Assembly: GCF_021869535.1 (NCBI RefSeq) | Contig: NW_026262668.1 | Coordinates: 75,661,558-75,725,557 of the forward strand | DNA: 64,000 nucleotides | Source of the DNA: Mytilus californianus | Lineage: Eukaryota; Mollusca; Bivalvia; Mytilida; Mytilidae | Reading direction: 5' to 3' | Shown: piece by piece, positions 35,274 to 47,444 of the stretch | How positions within the stretch are numbered: the first letter of the stretch is position 1 | How the letters are laid out: each line of letters starts with the position of its first letter | Notes under the pieces: model-generated | What the model was told of the DNA's origin: nothing | The model's database searches: none | What the model saw: only the letters and a program-made list of their open reading frames with translations | Position numbers and translations under genes: made by a program

Positions 35274-36604
35274 GATAACACTGATATATAATTTCTTATT
35301 CAGTTGAATTAATAATTAGAATAAAAAAGTTCTAAGGTTCACGTATTGTCTTTTTTTTTTTTTTAAAGCAACTTGTTACTACCATTTGACCTGAATGTGA
35401 AATTTCCATCCAAGTTGGAAGACCACTATTTTGGCAATTAATGAGCTATATTTTTGAGATTTATCATACCAAAAATAAATTTATCTATGGATTAAGAAAG
35501 AGTAATATTTCAGCTTTAAAATGAGTTAAAGATTTTAAAAATCCATTGAGTAGTTTTGGAGAAATTAATCTTTAAAGACTGTTGGTTGGAGTCAGAAAAT
35601 TCTGACTGTAAAGCTACCTTAAAAAGTAGATCAACTTAAACAATAGAAAAAAAAATAAAGTACAGTTGAAGGTAAACTACATGTATAGATACATGTACAT
35701 GAAGACACAGTGCATGTGTATCATGCTTTTTTCGTGCGCTAGGTCTACACAATATATTTTCCGGGAATTCCTGCACATGCATTTGGTGTCTAAAAATGGA
35801 TAAATACGATGGAAGTATATTCTTAATGGAAAATTCTTTCCGACAAGAAGATAGCGATGTCGAATATAGTGAATGTGTTGTTTCAAACTTTGGATTAAAA
35901 TAAAATCTGTGTTCAGATATATCCGATTGCAGTGCGGACGAGGAGGATTTAGTTATAGTAGCTATAATAATGGCAAGTTTTATATATGTTTTTAAATGTA
36001 GTCCTCTCCTATTACTTCGTAATCCTTATTCCTTCTGGGGTTTATTTCTCATTAGGCGAATGAGGAAAACAAATGAAAAACACATGGAGCTTGAAGACTG
36101 GCAGGTTCACGTCGTAGAAAAAGGTTCATCCATATCGAATGCACTGCAGTCGATTTTATTTCAAATACAACACTATAAAATATAATGAATGAACACACAC
36201 GAAGAAATAACAAGCTTGAAAGCATTTCAGATTCTTTTGTTATTTATCGGAATTTTCCCGTCGTATATCAATTAAATGAATTTTAAGAGAATTTTGCTCC
36301 AAATATTATATCTTTTACCTGCAAAAATGAATTAATATAGTTATAATATTTAAATTCATTGCCATGAAATATCTGGAGATAAAGAAATCGATCAGACGTA
36401 TACCTGGGAAAAAAATTTGATTCATAATTTTTCCTTCCTGGTTCACAGAAGTTAACCTTAAATGACGATCATAACCACTTTTTTTCGTTTTTGCTTATTC
36501 TCTTGAAAACCATGATAGATAAAGAGACAATAAAAAAAGGGAAAATTATCAGCAGGACAAGATCTAAAAATTTGTCAAAGTGTCTGAAATCGTTAGTCGA
36601 CTCC
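35274..36604. other. Unassigned AT-rich DNA
   Basis: No gene was called. A plus-strand run 'DISDCSADEEDLVIVAIIM' near 35915-35975 has an acidic look but no continuation I can support. Confidence 0.35.
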
Positions 36605-36815
36605 CTATATAGATATAGGAAGATGTGGTATGAGTGCCAATAAGACAACTCTCCATCCAAGTTACAATTTATAAAAGTAAACCATTATAGGTCAAGGTAT
36701 ATCCTTCAACACGGAGCATTGGCTCACACCGAACAGCAAGCTATAAAGGGCCCCAAAAAATTACTTGTGTAAAACCATTCAAACGGAAAAACCAACGGTC
36801 TAATCTATATGTTTG
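36605..36815 (-). repeat. Family D' repeat
   Basis: 'gaagatgtggtatgagtgcc', 'aagacaactctccatcc', 'aaagtaaaccattatagg', 'cggagcattggctcacacc' and 'agcaagctataaagggcc' define a relative of family D that diverges after the first 50 bp. Other D' pieces are at 43380-43425 and 54505-54591. Confidence 0.75.
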
Positions 36816-37593
36816 TATGTTTTTGTGATTAAGGTATAATTATTGTATTCAATCAACTTTACTTTTGATATCTAAAGTGTTTGAAACTTTTCATAAATGC
36901 ATTCGAAAGAAACAAATGTAGTTCGTATTTTGACGTTATATATAGTAAACATACCTTTTTTAATAACTCCCTCCTTTTCAATTAATTCAATGCAGAAAAA
37001 GGTTTTTATGTTCAAATTTATATAACACAATTACAAAATGTCTGAAAACTTATTTAACAAACATATGAATACATATAGCACCTACGTTTATTTATTTCAA
37101 GATACTACATCAGTTTCTAAAAAAAAATCGATCACTACGAACAAAGTGCGAATCAGACACACGATTGGTTTCTTTAACTTGTGGTAACGAGTTCCTGTTT
37201 TCTGTTTCTTATATTCATCGTTGTTGATAAGCGGAGTTTTGCATTATATTCCTATACAGGCAATAATATTAGATTTTTTAAATAAAAAAAACTTGCAAAT
37301 CAACGCCTATACCTGATAATTATAAAAACTGTTGTAGCCCCCTAGTTCATGAAGCAAGTTCTCGATTTGCACTTTGTACACAGGCTGAGGTTTAGGTTGT
37401 TGATCAAATTCTTAATTAGCTATTTTGCCAAAGAACAATCTGTGCTGCACATCAACACTTGGTAAAACATCTACTTCAGATGAACTATTTCTTTTAGTTG
37501 TGATAATAAAATTATTTCTTTGTGGTCCTCGTATTGTGGCATCATCTATCAAGCTTTAGAAGCACTATCTTAATTTTTTTTTCATTTTCATTG
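36816..37593. other. Unassigned AT-rich DNA
   Basis: Nothing recognised. Confidence 0.4.
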
Positions 37594-37873
37594 TAGCTGA
37601 AAATGATGTTAAGAAGAATGAGAGTAACACAGATGTCGATTTTTATATCCAAAGACGGACGAGGATATAAAAAATCTTGTGCAAAAAGATACAACTTTAA
37701 GTACCAAAACCAAACTTACAACGAGCATTGTCAACCAAATTGGTGCTAAAGGAGACAACCTAAAACATGAGAAAAATGGCTGTAAAATAAGTATTGACGC
37801 TGGCAGTGTTAAAATCAATTTAAAAGATTTTTTTTCAAGAAACCGTCTTGATATGACGAAATTATTGTATTGA
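37594..37873 (+). other. Possible coding exon, function unknown
   Basis: A good acceptor 'ttttcattttcattgtag' ends at about 37596. Downstream the frame reads 'FLYPKTDEDIKNLVQKD', 'TSIVNQIGAKGDNLKHEKNG' and 'ISIDAGSVKINLKDFFSR', ending in a stop at 37871-37873. The composition is protein-like and the 'DAGSVKINL' segment looks like a beta strand. A frame change near 37650-37660 is needed to join the acceptor to this frame. I do not recognise the domain; it could be a host exon, a pseudogene or chance. Confidence 0.3.
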
Positions 37874-38474
37874 CAGGTGACCTTAATAAAAAAAATTTTA
37901 TGTAATTGTTATTTAATTGTTCTTTCGTTGTAAATTTTTTTCAAAATGAGGAAACAAATTGTGTGAATTGCTGGATTTTTTTCAGTCCTTAAACCGTCCT
38001 TTTTCCCAGAAATTCTCACGAATTTATTTTTGGTTAGATTTTGAGGAAATTTTTACCATTGATATCAGACTTTATTGTAGTTTTTTTCTGATAATTGTTA
38101 CTGAATTTTGAGAAAGACCATTTCAAGAGTTTTCATTATTTTTGATTTAGAAACGGACAATTCATTATTCCTGTTTGCACCTGAACTTCAATATTTAAAA
38201 CTTATTTTTAAATCAATATCATTTCATTTTGATTAGAAATGTAGAACCAAACAGGAATTATTGAGAATTTTTCAAGTAATATGGTATGAAATGAAATACA
38301 TGTATATTGGAAAATATTCGTGTTGTTACTCAATTATTAAAAACACTTACGTATACGTCACATGTTGTTCGTTATTTGTTTTTACGTGCATTTCATTCCG
38401 GACCCCCCCTTTTTTAAACAGACCTTTACCTTTTAAATTACTAGTACCTATTTGAACTTACGAGTGCGAGTGCA

Positions 38475-38705
38475 ATGCAACACGTAAGCACGTTTGTTGA
38501 CACTCATTCTCCAGACATGGCTGACATGATAGCCGTTGAAATACTAGACAATAATGAAGAACAGAAGATATCAGAGGACTTGGATTTCATTGATCTCTAC
38601 GAGAATGAACCATCTCTATGGGACGTAACGTCTCAAATGTATCATGACAAACTTGAGAGGAAAAGGGCTCTATAGAGAGAATGGATGGCAAAATAAACAT
38701 AGGAG
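38475..38705 (+). pseudogene. Harbinger MADF/BESS protein, exon 1
   Basis: Encodes 'LDFIDLYENEPSLWDVTSQM' and 'YHDKLERKRAL', the start of a MADF (Myb/SANT-like) domain: an L/I-rich helix, the invariant P.LW, then a basic helix. A TAG at 38673-38675 and a one-base loss in the following A run break the frame before the donor 'gga|gtaaac' at 38705/38706. In PIF/Harbinger transposons this second protein binds the element's ends and helps import the transposase. The start ATG at 38475 is the first in frame. Confidence 0.75.
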
Positions 38706-39443
38706 GTAAACCTATATACACATATGTAATGAATATATTCAAAGCTTTATGTTTTTACATTTACATCACTCCATTTTTAGCATCAATGTTGTTTAATTTA
38801 TAAAATGGTGGATAACTCGTATAAATGCATATATATATAAATTGAAAACAACGTTCCAACTTATGATTGCGTTGGATAAAAACCGCAATTTTTAAACGTG
38901 TGCATTCAAAACAAATTTCTTGGTAGAGGGGTCTAAATACAGCACAAACAACATTTTCCAAAAGACCAAAAAAGTGAAAAAGTATATTTAAACAAAACGC
39001 ATTTGACTAACAGGTCGAACAACGGATGTTCTTAAACCCTGCTGACTGCACATACATATTAATATCGTGACGTAAGGTTCCAAAAGGGAACTTTAATTGT
39101 TCATTATTTCTCTTTTAAAACGGAATCTTTCTATGTGTGGGCTATTTTAACAGGCTGTCATTTCCTCTTTTCGACTCAGTGCCTCTGTTTTAAGCAGAGT
39201 TTTCAGGAATATTTGTTATCCCTCCGGTTTAAAATAAAAGTAATCCAAAGTGATGATACAAACATTCGGAAATAGTGCGATTTTTTCTGTTTAAATTGAT
39301 TTTAAAAACAAGCAGTAAGGAAGATAATGTTATTTTTATTGTCATCTGATATCAAAGTGCGTCATTCTCAATCATTTATCCGACAGTTTATGGCGAGCGA
39401 GTTTGTGCTTATCGGTTATTGGTTAGTTGTCTTTTTGTTTTAG

Positions 39444-39631
39444 TTGATAAGATCAGTAAAAAAATCAACAATTTGAGAACGTATTATAAGAGGGAGATGA
39501 ATAAGGTGGAAGATTCCAAGAGAAATGGTGCTGGGACATGGGAAATCTATAAGAGTAAATGGCCTATGTAACAGAGAATGGACAAATTTCTCAGGACTCA
39601 AGTCAGAAAAAGAGTATCTAAATCAAATATT
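39444..39631 (+). pseudogene. Harbinger MADF/BESS protein, exon 2
   Basis: Between the acceptor 'ctttttgttttag' (ends 39443) and the donor 'att|gtaagt' (39632) the frame gives 'DKISKKINNLRTYYKREMNK', 'VEDSKRNGAG', 'YKSKWPM' and 'DKFLRTQVRKR'. This is the second half of the MADF domain (K.W..LR..Y.RE). It follows exon 1 in phase: g from exon 1 plus tt from exon 2 make valine. One nonsense codon (taa after 'KSKWPM', near 39571) is present. Confidence 0.8.
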
Positions 39632-40264
39632 GTAAGTACAGAAGCCGATTAGCCAACCACCAAAAAAAAAACAAAAACAAAAAACAAAAAGATAATTAGA
39701 AAAACAAAAACAAAAAACAGTAAAAAAAAAACCCAAGCCAAAGTTTAGACTTTGAACTCGAATATCAAACGACTTCTGCGGTTCGAAAACAAACGATTTC
39801 TGTTTTTCGAATAAACAACTCAGGAAAAACTATAAAGGACGAGTTCAACAAGTCGAAAAAAACGACTTGTGAACGCAAAATCATGCAGAAGTTGCGAATT
39901 GCAGGATGTAACCATATGCTAATGTTACTGAGGTACCGTACAACCCATATATCTATTTCCTTTTCGGACCCCCAAAAACACCTATTTGAAAAATAAATAA
40001 TAAAGCCGTGGTGTATAACGTGTATGTTGTATATCAAATAGGGAATAGGTCAAGTTGGCTAAAAAAAACTTTTTAGATAAATATCTTTTTCATTAGATCA
40101 TATAACGGATATATATTATAGAAGATATACAAAATGTGTCGACTCTACCAAATATATTGCACATGATAGCGTTTCTCATTTAAAGGAAACTATTAGTATA
40201 CCGACTGTAGTTTAGGTACTACAATCTTTCTGATATTTAAAATAGTCCTTTGAAACTAATTATA

Positions 40265-40345
40265 AATATAAGAAGATGTGGTATGATTGCCAATGAGACA
40301 ACTCTCCACAAGAGACCAAATGACACAGAATTTAACAACTATAAG
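40265..40345 (-). repeat. Family D repeat, truncated
   Basis: 'gaagatgtggtatgattgcc', 'aatgagacaactctccacaa' and 'gagaccaaatgacacag', the reverse of the family D 3' end. It lies within the intron between exons 2 and 3 of the MADF pseudogene. Confidence 0.85.
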
Positions 40346-40849
40346 CCTTTATCCAATCGAGTAGCTGAATAATTGCATATAATTTGCATTTTACAATGAA
40401 GAGACAATTATAGAAAAAAAAATATCCTTCGCATATCTACAATTATGATTTTCAAAGTAAATAATCTTACCTGGGAAAAACTGAAAATCAATAACTTTGC
40501 ACAAGACAGACTAAAAATGAATATTCTGCATCACTAAAATCAGAATACAAATGCATACAAAAGTGAAAATAAATATCCGCGCGGAAGAAAAATAAGCATG
40601 CATAGCAATTGGTACCCCCCCCCCCCCCTTTTTCCAAAGGTTTGTAATTTTCTTGTAAGTAACTTCCCACTGAACGTTAAACAACCAAAATTCAATAAAA
40701 CTTTCAAGTAATAGGCGGAATTTTACCTACCGTTGTAATAAGCATCATCGAATGGTTCAACGCGACTGAGTATTTATGTTTAATTTGAAAGGTGTTTTTT
40801 GTTTTCTAATAAAAAAAAGTCATGATAAAATTGGTTTTTTTTTTGGCAG

Positions 40850-41346
40850 AGTTCTTCCACTAACGAAGGAGATGATATTGAAGATGACAGTGAAAGCGAT
40901 TTGTCACTTAGTTCTGTAACAGCAAATTCATCCACAAGTTCCACAACAACTGCTAAAAAAGGAAACAAATGTCTAAAGTCAATAAATCTGATTTACTTTT
41001 ACAAAAAGCAATTGACCCACTGAATACACCAGAAGAAAAAGATTCCAATGATGCAATTTTCGGAAAATATGTTGGAACATCCCTCTTGGCCATGCAAGAA
41101 AACGTAAACAAATTCATTTTAAAGAACAAAATTCAAAATTTAGTGTGTGAAACCCAAATTTTAAACCTAAACCAGCAATATCAAAGTTCTTCTCAGCAGC
41201 AAGTACCTCGCAGTCAATCCCAACAAGTACCTTGTCAAGCCCAACAAGTGCCAAGAGATATGCAATCGTATCCAATGAATAATAGCCAATCCCAAAATCA
41301 ATGCTACACTCAATATATAGATGGAAACCAGTATCTCAACCTTTAA
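40850..41346 (+). pseudogene. Harbinger MADF/BESS protein, exon 3
   Basis: After the acceptor 'ttttttttggcag' (ends 40849) come a serine/threonine-rich acidic linker 'SSTNEGDDIEDDSESDLSLS' and then 'DAIFGKYVGTSLLAMQENV', a BESS-like motif. The C-terminal tail is Gln/Ser-rich ('QSQQVPCQAQQVP') and stops at 41344-41346. A one-base deletion in the A run near 40957 separates the linker frame from the BESS frame. The exon ends 228 bp before the stop of the oppositely transcribed transposase. Confidence 0.78.
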
Positions 41347-41574
41347 AATATCCAATGCAAATTCAAAATAGATATATCTTGTCGTATTTTTTTCTTATAT
41401 TAGGTTGACTTCTGTTATATTATAATAAAATAGTTAGGTCTATATATCTAACTTAAGTTTATTATCTCTAATATTGAATTATTGTAATATGAAAAGTTTG
41501 TGACTACATATTCTTTTCATGCATATACAATAGGCATAAAAGAAAGAAAGTTAGGAAATGTGTTTTTATCTATC

Positions 41575-42318
41575 TTACAGCATTTGCTTGCCATGGAACC
41601 TGACCTGTAGTACACAAGTACTCTTTAAATTCATCGCGAATTTGTCTTGCCTTACTCCACGAGGAACTTTCAGTAGCCCTGTTCCAATATCCTGTCCATT
41701 CTCTGCATCATTTGCCGTCTGAGTTTCTGGACGTAAAAAAATATGCAAAGCGCAACAGCACGAAACTATCTTCTCAACTTTGTCGGGTGATACAAGAATA
41801 GGGGCTCTCAAAACACGAAACATATTGCATAGAATACCAAAGGCATTTTCAACAATTCTTCTTGCTCTCGACAGTCTGTAATGAAAAATCCTTTGTGAAT
41901 CATCTAATCCACCCTTTTGAGGATACGGTTTCATCAAGTAATCTTTAAGCGGAAATGCCTCATCGCCAACAACAACAAATGGTACTTTTTGGTGTCTTCC
42001 AGGTAATTCTTCAGGACCCGGAAAATTTATTAACTCCTTTTCAATGGATTTTTGCAGTGTACATTGTCGAAAGACTCATCCGTCACTCACACGACCATTA
42101 CTTCCTTCATCCACGTAGGTAAAGCGGTAGTTAGCATCAACAAGAGCCATCAGAACGATACTGTGCGTGTGTTTGTAGTTGTAATAATATGATCCACTGT
42201 TACATGGTGCTTGGACGACAACATGTTTCCCATCTATAGCCCCCAAACAATTTGGATAATTCCATTTCTCATAAAAATCCGATGCAATTTCTTCCCATTC
42301 TTCTTGTGTCGATGGTAC
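41575..42318 (-). pseudogene. PIF/Harbinger (HARBI1-type) DDE transposase, last exon
   Basis: From an acceptor 'tatag' (complement of 42319-42323) the minus strand reads '[20 protein letters not shown]', '[15 protein letters not shown]' (first Asp), '[17 protein letters not shown]' (second Asp), 'FVVVGDEAFPLKDYLMKPYP' and 'SRARRIVENAFGILCNMFRV' (Glu). These are the DDE_Tnp_4 motifs in order. One nonsense codon (TGA, 42078-42076) follows 'GRVSDG'; otherwise the frame is open to the stop at 41575. About 250 residues are present. The N-terminal helix-turn-helix exon was not found between 42330 and 43100. It would cut and join DNA at Harbinger ends, but is inactive as it stands. Confidence 0.9.
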
Positions 42319-42823
42319 CTATATTTATATAAAAAAAAAAGAATGTGTACATTAAATAATTTTTTTAGCTATATCATGACAAAAACAAGACTAGTGTGTA
42401 AGGCGAGCGTTCATATTTTATGCTTTGTAGTAAATTGTACTAGATCAACATGCTTGGTTTGATTTGTATAGTGTTACCGCACTGGAATATCTTTCTGCAG
42501 TTAGACATGTCACTCCACTAGGACACATTATTCTGACACATAGCCGACCAGTCATTTTATAATAAACAAGCAATAAAACTTTACTGATGATAAATCTTGT
42601 TCAGATTTGAATATCAACGAAATATCAGTTCTCAGCCTGTGGATTCGACTTGATATGCATATGCGCGTTGATATGGAAATTCCAAATAGTATACATATAA
42701 GAAGAAGATGTTTTATTTCTATTAAATGGGCTCACAAAGAGAATATTACAATATACGACATTATTTAATAAAATAATAATCAAGTATGCATACAAATAAA
42801 AAAGCAGTTTAAATATGAATGAA

Positions 42824-42844
42824 ACACACACACACACACACACA
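42824..42844. repeat. (AC)n microsatellite
   Basis: About ten AC dinucleotides without interruption, after the HARBI1-like pseudogene. Confidence 0.95.
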
Positions 42845-43379
42845 TATTATAAGTGACTGAATAATAGCCAACGATAAATCTTACGGGGCGATGGATCATA
42901 AAATTATGATACAGTACACTACAAAATGTAATATATAACAAGTCTAAAAGGGTACAATATCACCAAAAAATAATTCAATCATAAACAAATTTTAGATATT
43001 TCGGATAACTAATATCCTTCATCAGTAAGATGTAAAATGAATCTTATCTTGACATGTGGTAGTCAAACTGAAATAAAAATCTTGAATGCTATACAAATTA
43101 TCAATACGCTGGTAATTTTTTTCAATATTGATGTTTGGGAGGAGGAATAAATTTCTTAAAACTGTAAGAGTCCAAAACGGAAGCCTGAGTTACTGGAAAC
43201 AAGTGATGGTAGGGAAAATGAGTGACACATTCTATGTTTTTTCATTTATGCCCTCTGGGGAAACTGTCCTAAGCTTTCTTATCCAAAACCTTTCCCAAGC
43301 AAGTCTGTCGGCCCTTGACCAAACCTCATTGTGGTCTATGATAGTGATGGTAAGGTTTTTGAGATCAGCTTGGGCGTTG

Positions 43380-43425
43380 TTTCATTGGCACTCATACCAC
43401 ATCTTCTTATATCTATATACATTGT
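43380..43425 (+). repeat. Family D' 3' end
   Basis: 'cattggcactcataccacat' then 'cttcttatatctata', the complement-strand equivalent of the 36605 copy's start. The upstream 43130-43380 is not obviously related to other copies. Confidence 0.7.
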
Positions 43426-43639
43426 ACGACAATGAGACAACAACACAAAAACTAAGATAATCAAAAGACATCTAGAGGGCAGTATATAGACTCAAACAAT
43501 AGAAAGAATAATACAAACATGGAGCTGGCATGTCAGTAACTGCTAGTAGTCTGTTGTTATTTATGTATTATTGTCATTTTGTTTATTTTCTTTTGTTTCC
43601 TATTCTGACATCGGAGTCAGACTTCTCTTAAACTGATTT

Positions 43640-43995
43640 TTACTGTGCGTACTGTTGTACGTTTTTTTTTCTTCTACATTAACTAGAGATACAGGGGGAG
43701 GGTTGAGATCTCAAAAAACATGTTTAACCCGCCGCATTTTTGCGCCTGTCCCAAGTCAGGAGCCTCTGGCCTTTCATTTTTAATTTTAGTTTCTTGTGTA
43801 TAATTTGGAGTTTAGTATGACGTCCATTATCACTGAACTAGTAAACATATTTGTTTAGGGGCCAGCTGAAGGACGCCTCCGGGTGCGGGAGTTTCTCGCT
43901 GCACTGAAGACCCGTTGGTGGCCTTCGGCTGTTGTCTGCTCTATGGTCGGGTTGTTGTCTCTTTGAAAAATTCCCCATTTCCATTCTCAATTTTA
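43640..43995 (+). repeat. Family G repeat sharing a module with family D
   Basis: 'gggggagggttgagatc', 'catgtttaacccgccgca' and 'cctgtcccaagtcaggagcc' equal the central module of family D. The tail is different: 'gtgcgggagtttctcgctgc', 'tggtcgggttgttgtctctt' and 'attccccatttccattctca'. The same tail occurs at 59800-59865 on the minus strand. A chimeric repeat family. Confidence 0.7.
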
Positions 43996-44179
43996 TAAAG
44001 CCAATTTTTGAAAAGTATTATGATTTGGACTCATATTTTTCAACAACTTTTTAAGTTTTAGGTTCAACCCACCCTTTAATAAAGTTGTGAGTTCACTGCG
44101 ATAAGTCCACAAAAAACGGACGTCGATTAGAGAAGCCAAAAATTGGACGTCGATTCGAGAAAAACAACAGATACGATAT

Positions 44180-44550
44180 AACCCAGCTTGCATATGCCTT
44201 CATCATTTACTTGATAGAGGGTTGCTGCTTACAAGGAATCTATTGAACAAAATGTTCAAATGGTAAAGTTGAAGTCATCCCTTCAAAAGTTTAATAATTG
44301 ACACCATGACCGATTGACCTTAACGGAATATTTTTGTTATAGATGACCGGAGATATGTTCTTATTGTAGTTACAATCTCTCGATTGTGACATCGTCGAAT
44401 TAGGCTTGTACCCGAAATTTTACTTGCCACAAACAACTCGACGGGTGCCACTAGCGGAAGAAGAAGTGCTTACCATCCAATCTTTAGTTTTTTGTGTAAT
44501 GTTTTGTAGCCTTGCCTGTTTGTCCGTCTTTTTTCTGTTTTTGATAAGGT
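44180..44550 (+). pseudogene. PLE-A RT C-terminal fragment plus 3' UTR
   Basis: 'ttgatagagggttgctgctt', 'aaagttgaagtcatccct' and 'gaccgattgacc' match 53560-53680. The UTR then gives 'cgacgggtgccac', 'gtgcttaccatcc' and 'ctttagttttttgtgtaatg'. Only about 50 codons of the RT remain and they are frameshifted. Confidence 0.75.
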
Positions 44551-46009
44551 ATTATGGATAAGGATTTTTTCGCCTATGATTTTTTAATGCTTCCTTGGTA
44601 TTTTATTCCTCTTATTTGAAGAGAAAGAGGTAGCTTAAAACTTGAGCAATGTGTCACATATAATGACTTTTGTAAAGTTATGACCGATGGTAATGATTCC
44701 CGTAATATCCGCAATAAAGGTCGACAAAAATATGACGAATGCAGAGTGAAAACTACCAGAAATCGATAACAATTCAAATGTGTTATGGCATCTGTTCTGC
44801 TGCCAATGACAAGTTACAGATTTGTGATATTAAGTCGCATTTAAAATGTAATAAAAATAAAAACAAAAGGTTGTCGGACATATGGTTACAACAACTGGAA
44901 AATATCCATGCTATCAGTTACACAACCCACATGAAGAGGACAATAGCATATGAGACTGAAGTAGAAACGCTTTGACAAACAGTAGCGTTATCAACGTTTT
45001 GAAATAAATTCCTCTTGAACCGGTTCTTGTACTTGCAGTGAAGGAAATGTTTTTGTTCCGTGTTAAAGAACTCGCTGTCATAAAGAACAGGAATAAAGCG
45101 CTATTCCTTTGATTTTGGTTTTACTTTGAGAGTAGTGATTTCGTGTCATGAATTGATATACCATATTCTTTCATATTCATTATGCTCTCTTAAGATGACA
45201 ATAAAGACAATTTTATATACTAGTACCTGAGTATTACCCTAAAATTTTTTCCTCTTTTTCTTTTTCGGTTGAAACGAACCAATCATTTATGTATAGAAAT
45301 GAAATAGATGACAAAACTGAATACTAAACGACATGGAATATACTTTTACATACAATATAACATATTTGTAAAACACTAAACATAAGTCAGTCTAGGTCAA
45401 TTTTGTCTGGGACTAGTAAAACCCATAGAAAAATTAATGAATCTACTCTATTCAAATCAATCAGTTTTAAGTTCTTCAACAACAACGCCACTTACAGCAC
45501 GTACTGGACTTACAGGCTTTACCATTGGAAGAGCAACAAAACATTTGGCTTTGCCGTAAGCAAAGCCATAGGATTATATTTGTTGATTACACATCTCTTT
45601 CATAAGTTCTTGTCAGATTGTCTCAATGGAAGTTTCCAATACAATAGTTAGAAAACGTTTCGGTTTAGCTGTTGGTGATTTCTACCAACATTAACCTCAT
45701 GTTGTATCTATGCAGGTGATTTTGATGAAATTGAAATATCATATTTGATGACAATGTTATGTCGTTGACATATTGAGTGAATTTATGTTTTAGCTTCAAA
45801 ACATATTTTTGGGCAATGAAAAAAATGAAATTTATTAAATGTAAAAAATACAAGGAATACAATAATACCAAAAGATGCAAGCTTAATACTTTTAAAAGAT
45901 GATACATATGACTTATCCACTATTGAAATATGTGGTTGGCTGTAATAGTAAACCTTTTAAAAAATCGTGTAACTTTCACAGCTTAAAGAAATACACCATA
46001 CGTATTATG
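44551..46009. other. Unassigned AT-rich DNA
   Basis: Nothing recognised. Short frames at 44739-44975 and 45403-45651 have no motif. Confidence 0.4.
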
Positions 46010-46235
46010 AAATGAAAATAACACTTTATAAACTGCATGCATCCAAAGCGCTTTTCTGGATTAACCTTTATCGGGAATGCTTAATGCAGAATATATGAAA
46101 GCAAATGATGTATAAGAACCAAAATAAGCAAGGAACTAGATCAACAAAAAAGGACCTTAAAATAATAGCCAAATACATATAAGGTAAACTTTTCCTGAGG
46201 GAGTTGAAACCTTAGTTTCTTTATAGTTTCGTTAT
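46010..46235 (-). repeat. Type II repeat copy
   Basis: 'gaaaataacactttataaac', 'aaagcgcttttctggattaa', 'cctttatcgggaatgc' and 'cttttcctgagggagttgaa' give the reverse of the type II tail and middle. The tail is one of the best preserved in the window. Confidence 0.75.
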
Positions 46236-46351
46236 AATCTATATTATCTGATGGTTGATGTACTACATCAGCATTACTGAAGAAGCATATGTTTTTCTTT
46301 ACAGGAATGTATTGTGCATGATTCATGAAAAAAAAGAAAAAGGGGTTTGTT

Positions 46352-46870
46352 ATAGTGTTCTTTTATTTGTCTTTGTAAATTATTAACCTTTACTGTTTAT
46401 TCCATTTTTGGTAATATCCTTTTTGCGTGGCTCGCTATTTATACATCTCGCCATTGTGTTATTGTGCTATGGTCATTTTTTGTATTCTTGTCTTACATTT
46501 TTGCTTATGTGTTTTGTCTTTATGCCATTTTGTTTTTCTTTGTTGACATATTTGTTTGTTTTTATAGTGATTAAGATTATAACACAATGTTGACTGCTGT
46601 AACCCTATTTTTGACATTTTATCTTATTATGTCTGTTTGTTTTGTTCACACATTGTTGTCAATATAATAAAATTTTATGCGACTGTCATACAAGTGAGAG
46701 GTTTAGCTAGCTATAAAACCAGGTTTAATCCACCATTTTCTACATAAGGAAATGCCTGTACCACGTCATGAATATGACAGTTGTTTTCCATTCGTTTGAT
46801 GTGTTTGAGCTTTTGAATTTTCCTTGGAGTTCGGTATTATTTATTATTTTATTTTGTATGAAAAGGCACA
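46352..46870 (+). repeat. PLE-B 3' UTR, upstream direct copy
   Basis: Collinear with 48527-49072: 'tagtgttctttt', 'atttatacatc', 'cgccattgtgttattgtg', 'agattataacacaatgttga', 'gtgagaggtttagctagcta', 'ggtttaatccaccattttct' and 'ccattcgtttgatgtgtttg'. It begins just downstream of where the RT stop would be and lacks a 35-bp piece near the end. Spacing to the second copy is about 2.2 kb. Confidence 0.88.
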
Positions 46871-47444
46871 ATAGTTGGTTTTTATATTTTAGAGGCTTCT
46901 TTTAAAATATAGCCGACATTTATCAATGTTATGTTGTCCAATTAAGAGAATAAAACAAAGTATAGAATATGCATGAATGATTCTTTTAGAACGTCATTGC
47001 TTTAGATATTGTGTTTTGTTATATCATATTGGACTTTTTGGGTGTCCATTTTAGCTCATTTGGCCCTCAACTATACACACAAGTACAAGTGCATGACCAC
47101 GGATCATTATGTTTTACATTAAAATATAAAAGGGGAAGACAGGGATTATTTTATTCAGCGCTATTATATATAGGAGACTGGTATTGTTGTTTTTGTATAT
47201 GTTTTATACATGTATCATATTAGCGATTTAAATCTTCTTAATTCAAACAATTTATTTTCAAACCCCGTCAACTAACCCTTATACAAATTGTAAAGTTCAT
47301 GTTATTTCATATTTCTGATATGAAGGTAGCAGTTATCATTGTCATCACACCTTTTTTTTTGAACGGTCATTTTATTTTATGGCTGACGACCTCTTGAATA
47401 TTTGACAGACTAAAGTAGAATTGCCATACCAGATTGTCTAAAGA

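Noticed and set aside
39849-39869. Hairpin 'caagtcg' / 'cgacttg' with A7 loop, considered as a terminator
   Set aside because: Bacterial-type terminators are not expected in this genome, and no transcription unit ends here.
42625-42843. 72-codon minus frame starting MCVCVCV
   Set aside because: The start is a translated (AC)n microsatellite.
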